Below, one piece after another: positions 25,195 through 26,809 of a stretch of DNA of 26,809 nt. Made by a program: the position numbers and the translations under genes. The notes under the pieces were generated by a model. That model saw only the letters and a program-made list of their open reading frames with translations, did not search any database and had not been told where the DNA came from. The DNA is from a bacterium (GTDB lineage: Bacteria > Bacillota > Bacilli > Lactobacillales > Streptococcaceae), in contig CAJNDF010000012.1 in assembly GCA_905221455.1 (NCBI GenBank), positions 1 through 26,809 on the forward strand, read 5' to 3'. Each line of letters opens with the position of its first letter. Position 1 is the first letter of the stretch.

Positions 25195-25710
25195 ATGACA
25201 AAAGATCGCAAACAAGCCTTGCTCCAAGTCTTGAAAGAAGCTCCTAAAGCCCTCAATGGCCAAAGTTTGGCGGAACATTTTCATGTCACACGTCAGGTCA
25301 TTGTCCAGGACATTGCAATTTTGAGAGCCGATGGCGCTCCTATCCTATCCACCAACCGTGGCTACATCTATAAGCAAGTTGATGTCAATCCATACGTCCA
25401 CAAACTTTTCAAAGTTAAACATGAAGTTGAAGAAATCGGGCAGGAACTCCTTGCTATCGTTGATAATGGTGGACGTGTTCAAAATACCTTGATTGACCAT
25501 CCTGTTTATGGAGAAATTGAAACCTTGCTGAAACTTTCTTGCCGCCGAGACGTTCAACATTTTCTAGAACAAGTCGAGCATTCTGACTTCAGACCTCTGT
25601 CTGAATTGACAGATGGCATCCATTACCACCTAGTCGAAGCCGAAACACAACAAGACCTCCACTATATCGAGGAGGCCTTGGATCAGCTAGGTTATTTAGT
25701 AAAAGACTAG
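25195..25710 (+). CDS. niaR: Niacin-responsive transcriptional repressor NiaR
   Basis: A 171-residue repressor. The N-terminal helix-turn-helix (about 5-60; LNGQSLAEHFHVTRQVIVQDIAILRADG) is followed by a 3H domain. The four probable metal ligands are H76, E84, H143 and H145; their spacing (H-8-E, H-1-H) matches the known 3H NiaR type. It binds nicotinate and represses NAD salvage genes, here niaX. It follows niaX with ribosome-binding site AAAAGGAAAA. Its last bases overlap the stop of the convergent gene remnant. Confidence 0.93.
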   Translation: MTKDRKQALLQVLKEAPKALNGQSLAEHFHVTRQVIVQDIAILRADGAPILSTNRGYIYKQVDVNPYVHKLFKVKHEVEEIGQELLAIVDNGGRVQNTLIDHPVYGEIETLLKLSCRRDVQHFLEQVEHSDFRPLSELTDGIHYHLVEAETQQDLHYIEEALDQLGYLVKD

Positions 25711-25958
25711 AAGATTTTCTTCGCCCAGCCATCTTCTGTACGGTGGAGGTAGAAAAACTCTGACTTGTCAGGAGCTTCCATCATTTCCATCAAGGGTAAC
25801 ATATCATAGGCCAGATCCAAGTTTGGAATCTGGTCTTTTTGAATCCCAGAAACTTCTTCTTCATCGGATAATTGGAGACTTCCAGTTCAAACTCGGTCGT
25901 TTTATAGTCAATTGAACTATAAAAAACCTCCAGATTAGAAACTATGATTGAATTCACT
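25707..25958 (-). pseudogene. Frameshifted C-terminal remnant of an unrecognised gene
   Basis: On the minus strand a 59-residue frame, too short for usual gene callers, ends ...EFFYLHRTEDGWAKKIF and stops at 25707-25709, overlapping the niaR stop by four bases. It begins straight after an in-frame TGA (25887-25889), and no start codon with a ribosome-binding site precedes it. Just upstream, another frame reads FYSSIDYKTTEFELEVSNY and appears to continue it, so a frameshift near 25870 would join the two. The 5' end is gone. I do not recognise the family; the residue composition looks like real coding sequence. Part of the upstream frame coincides with the hairpins at 25900-25972, so the boundary is uncertain. 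Confidence 0.5.
25900..25924. repeat. Short palindrome
   Basis: TTTTATAGT and ACTATAAAA: nine perfect pairs around CAATTGA. It adjoins the larger hairpin at 25923-25972. It resembles the palindrome at 22589-22605 (both have TATAGT and CTATA arms around TTGA). Confidence 0.5.
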
Positions 25959-25972
25959 AACCTGGAGGTTTT
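25923..25972 (-). terminator. Candidate terminator of the LPxTG gene
   Basis: AAAACCTCCAG (25923-25933) and CTGGAGGTTTT (25962-25972) form an 11-pair stem that continues, after one mismatch, with TTAG/CTAA. On the minus strand the 3' arm ends in six Ts. The loop is about 18 bases. A weaker TTGCTA/TAGCAA hairpin (25998-26016) lies nearer the gene. Confidence 0.6.
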
Positions 25973-26029
25973 AGATAATTATTCGACTCTTACAAATTTG
26001 CTAGCCATTTTAGCAAGTAACTATACTGA

Positions 26030-26809
26030 TTAAACTTCTTCATCCTCTTTACGACGACGTCCTCCTACAAGACCTAAACTAAGTAAAGCACTTGTAATTG
26101 CAACTGGAATAGCTAATGTTGATTTTACTGTACCAGTATTAGGTAATGCTTTCGCTGCTGCCTTGACATCATCTAGACTTCCAACTGTATGCACTGCTTT
26201 AATAGCCGCCACTCCAGCTGTTTTGGCTGCTTCTACTTTGTCCGCATCATCTGCTGCTGTAATCTTAGCCTCTTCTGCTGCTTTCGTATCATCAACGGCT
26301 TTTTCTTTCTCTGCACGTTGGGCTGATGTTAAGCTCTTATCGCCTGCGATTTCTGCTTTTTCTTCTGCCGCTGCTGTCGCTAACTCTGCTTTCGCTGCGT
26401 TTTTAACTGCATTTAAATCGCCTGCTGTATGAACTGCTTTAATAGCTGCCACTCCAGCTGTTTTGGCTGCTTCTACTTTGTCCGCATCATCTGCTGCTGT
26501 AATCTTAGCTTCTTCTGCTGCTTTCGTATCATCAACGGCTTTTTCTTTCTCTGCACGTTGGGCTGATGTTAAGCTCTTATCGCCTGCGATTTCTGCTTTT
26601 TCTTCTGCCGCTGCTGTCGCTAACTCTGCTTTCGCTGCTGCCTTGACATCATCTAGACTTCCAACTGTATGCACTGCTTTAATAGCTGCCACTCCAGCTG
26701 TTTTGGCTGCTTCTACTTTATCTGCATCATCTGCTGCTGTAATCTTAGCTTCTTCTGCTGCTTTCGTATCATCAACGGCTTTTTCTTTCTCTGCACGTTG
26801 GGCTGATGT
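26030..26809 (-). CDS. C-terminal part of an alanine-rich repeat LPxTG surface protein (partial)
   Basis: The minus-strand frame runs without a stop to the window edge, so its start is outside; 259 residues are seen. The tail is a sortase signal: LPNTG (26132-26146), a hydrophobic stretch (STLAIPVAITSALLSLGLVGG), then RRRKEDEEV. Before it are Ala/Lys/Glu-rich helical repeats of 80 residues (240 bases), with segments such as AEIAGDKSLTSAQRAEKEKA and KVEAAKTAGVAAIKAVHT. These resemble DUF1542-type repeats of streptococcal and staphylococcal wall proteins. It should be exported and wall-anchored by SrtA; the binding target is unknown. Repeats are nearly identical at DNA level, so the number may vary. 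Confidence 0.9.
   Translation of the reverse strand, partial: TSAQRAEKEKAVDDTKAAEEAKITAADDADKVEAAKTAGVAAIKAVHTVGSLDDVKAAAKAELATAAAEEKAEIAGDKSLTSAQRAEKEKAVDDTKAAEEAKITAADDADKVEAAKTAGVAAIKAVHTAGDLNAVKNAAKAELATAAAEEKAEIAGDKSLTSAQRAEKEKAVDDTKAAEEAKITAADDADKVEAAKTAGVAAIKAVHTVGSLDDVKAAAKALPNTGTVKSTLAIPVAITSALLSLGLVGGRRRKEDEEV
26161..26809 (-). repeat. Tandem 240-base repeats in the LPxTG gene
   Basis: Period 240 bases: unit boundaries near 26161, 26401 and 26641 (last unit cut by the window end). The start of the unit at 26161 (VGSLDDVKAA) is nearly identical to that at 26641, while the unit at 26401 differs there (AGDLNAVKNA), giving an A-B-A order. The last unit leads into the LPNTG tail after VGSLDDVKAAAKA. 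Confidence 0.9.

Noticed and set aside
26163..26432. Plus-strand Ala/Ser-rich frame opposite the LPxTG repeats
   Set aside because: It is the complement of alanine- and glutamate-rich repeats, which leave an open frame by composition alone.

Overview
The window is typical low-GC Streptococcus chromosome of the mitis group (S. mitis, S. pseudopneumoniae or S. pneumoniae lineage). The evidence is a pneumococcal-type BOX repeat, a vicRKX operon followed by relBE2, many proteins that match pneumococcal orthologues closely as I remember them, and an LPxTG surface protein. All genes are protein-coding; I see no rRNA, tRNA or CRISPR array.

Layout. (1) 1-1331: an Rpn-family nuclease gene, a decayed fragment of a second rpn copy, and an orphan hairpin. 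(2) 1332-3508: pgm (phosphoglucomutase/phosphomannomutase) and a thioredoxin-fold protein, each with its own terminator. (3) 3546-9045, minus strand: a K+ channel, the relBE2 toxin-antitoxin pair, the vicR-vicK-vicX two-component operon and mutY. (4) 9094-9288: a BOX element. (5) 9324-12708, minus strand: relQ-nadK-rluD-pta. Divergent from it is a plus-strand CYTH gene, then prs, a cysteine desulfurase, two small conserved proteins, rex and a class I glutamine amidotransferase (12836-17608). (6) 17605-22449, minus strand: radC, pcrA and fhs. (7) 22679-25710, plus strand: coaB-coaC with an ECF S-component (probably pantothenate), then niaX-niaR (niacin uptake and its repressor). (8) 25707-26809: a frameshifted gene remnant, terminator-like hairpins, and the C-terminal end of an alanine-rich, 80-residue-repeat LPxTG surface protein that runs off the window.

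Functional themes. NAD(P) metabolism recurs: NAD kinase, the NADH sensor Rex, the niacin transporter and the niacin repressor. So do nucleotide and stringent metabolism (RelQ, PRPP synthetase, formate-THF ligase) and CoA synthesis with probable pantothenate uptake. From memory of the S. pneumoniae TIGR4 order, mutY and fhs are neighbours there, while the pta-to-pcrA block lies elsewhere. Here that block sits between them, with a BOX element on one boundary, which suggests a chromosomal rearrangement.

Most interesting observations: a strong in-frame internal ribosome-binding site and ATG in rpn that could encode an intragenic antitoxin; a hairpin between pcrA and radC that looks like a terminator and buries the radC Shine-Dalgarno; two promoters (mutY, coaB) placed so that the mRNAs would be leaderless; facing, overlapping relQ/CYTH promoters; a MutY without its iron-sulfur cysteines; and good Rex and NiaR operator candidates.
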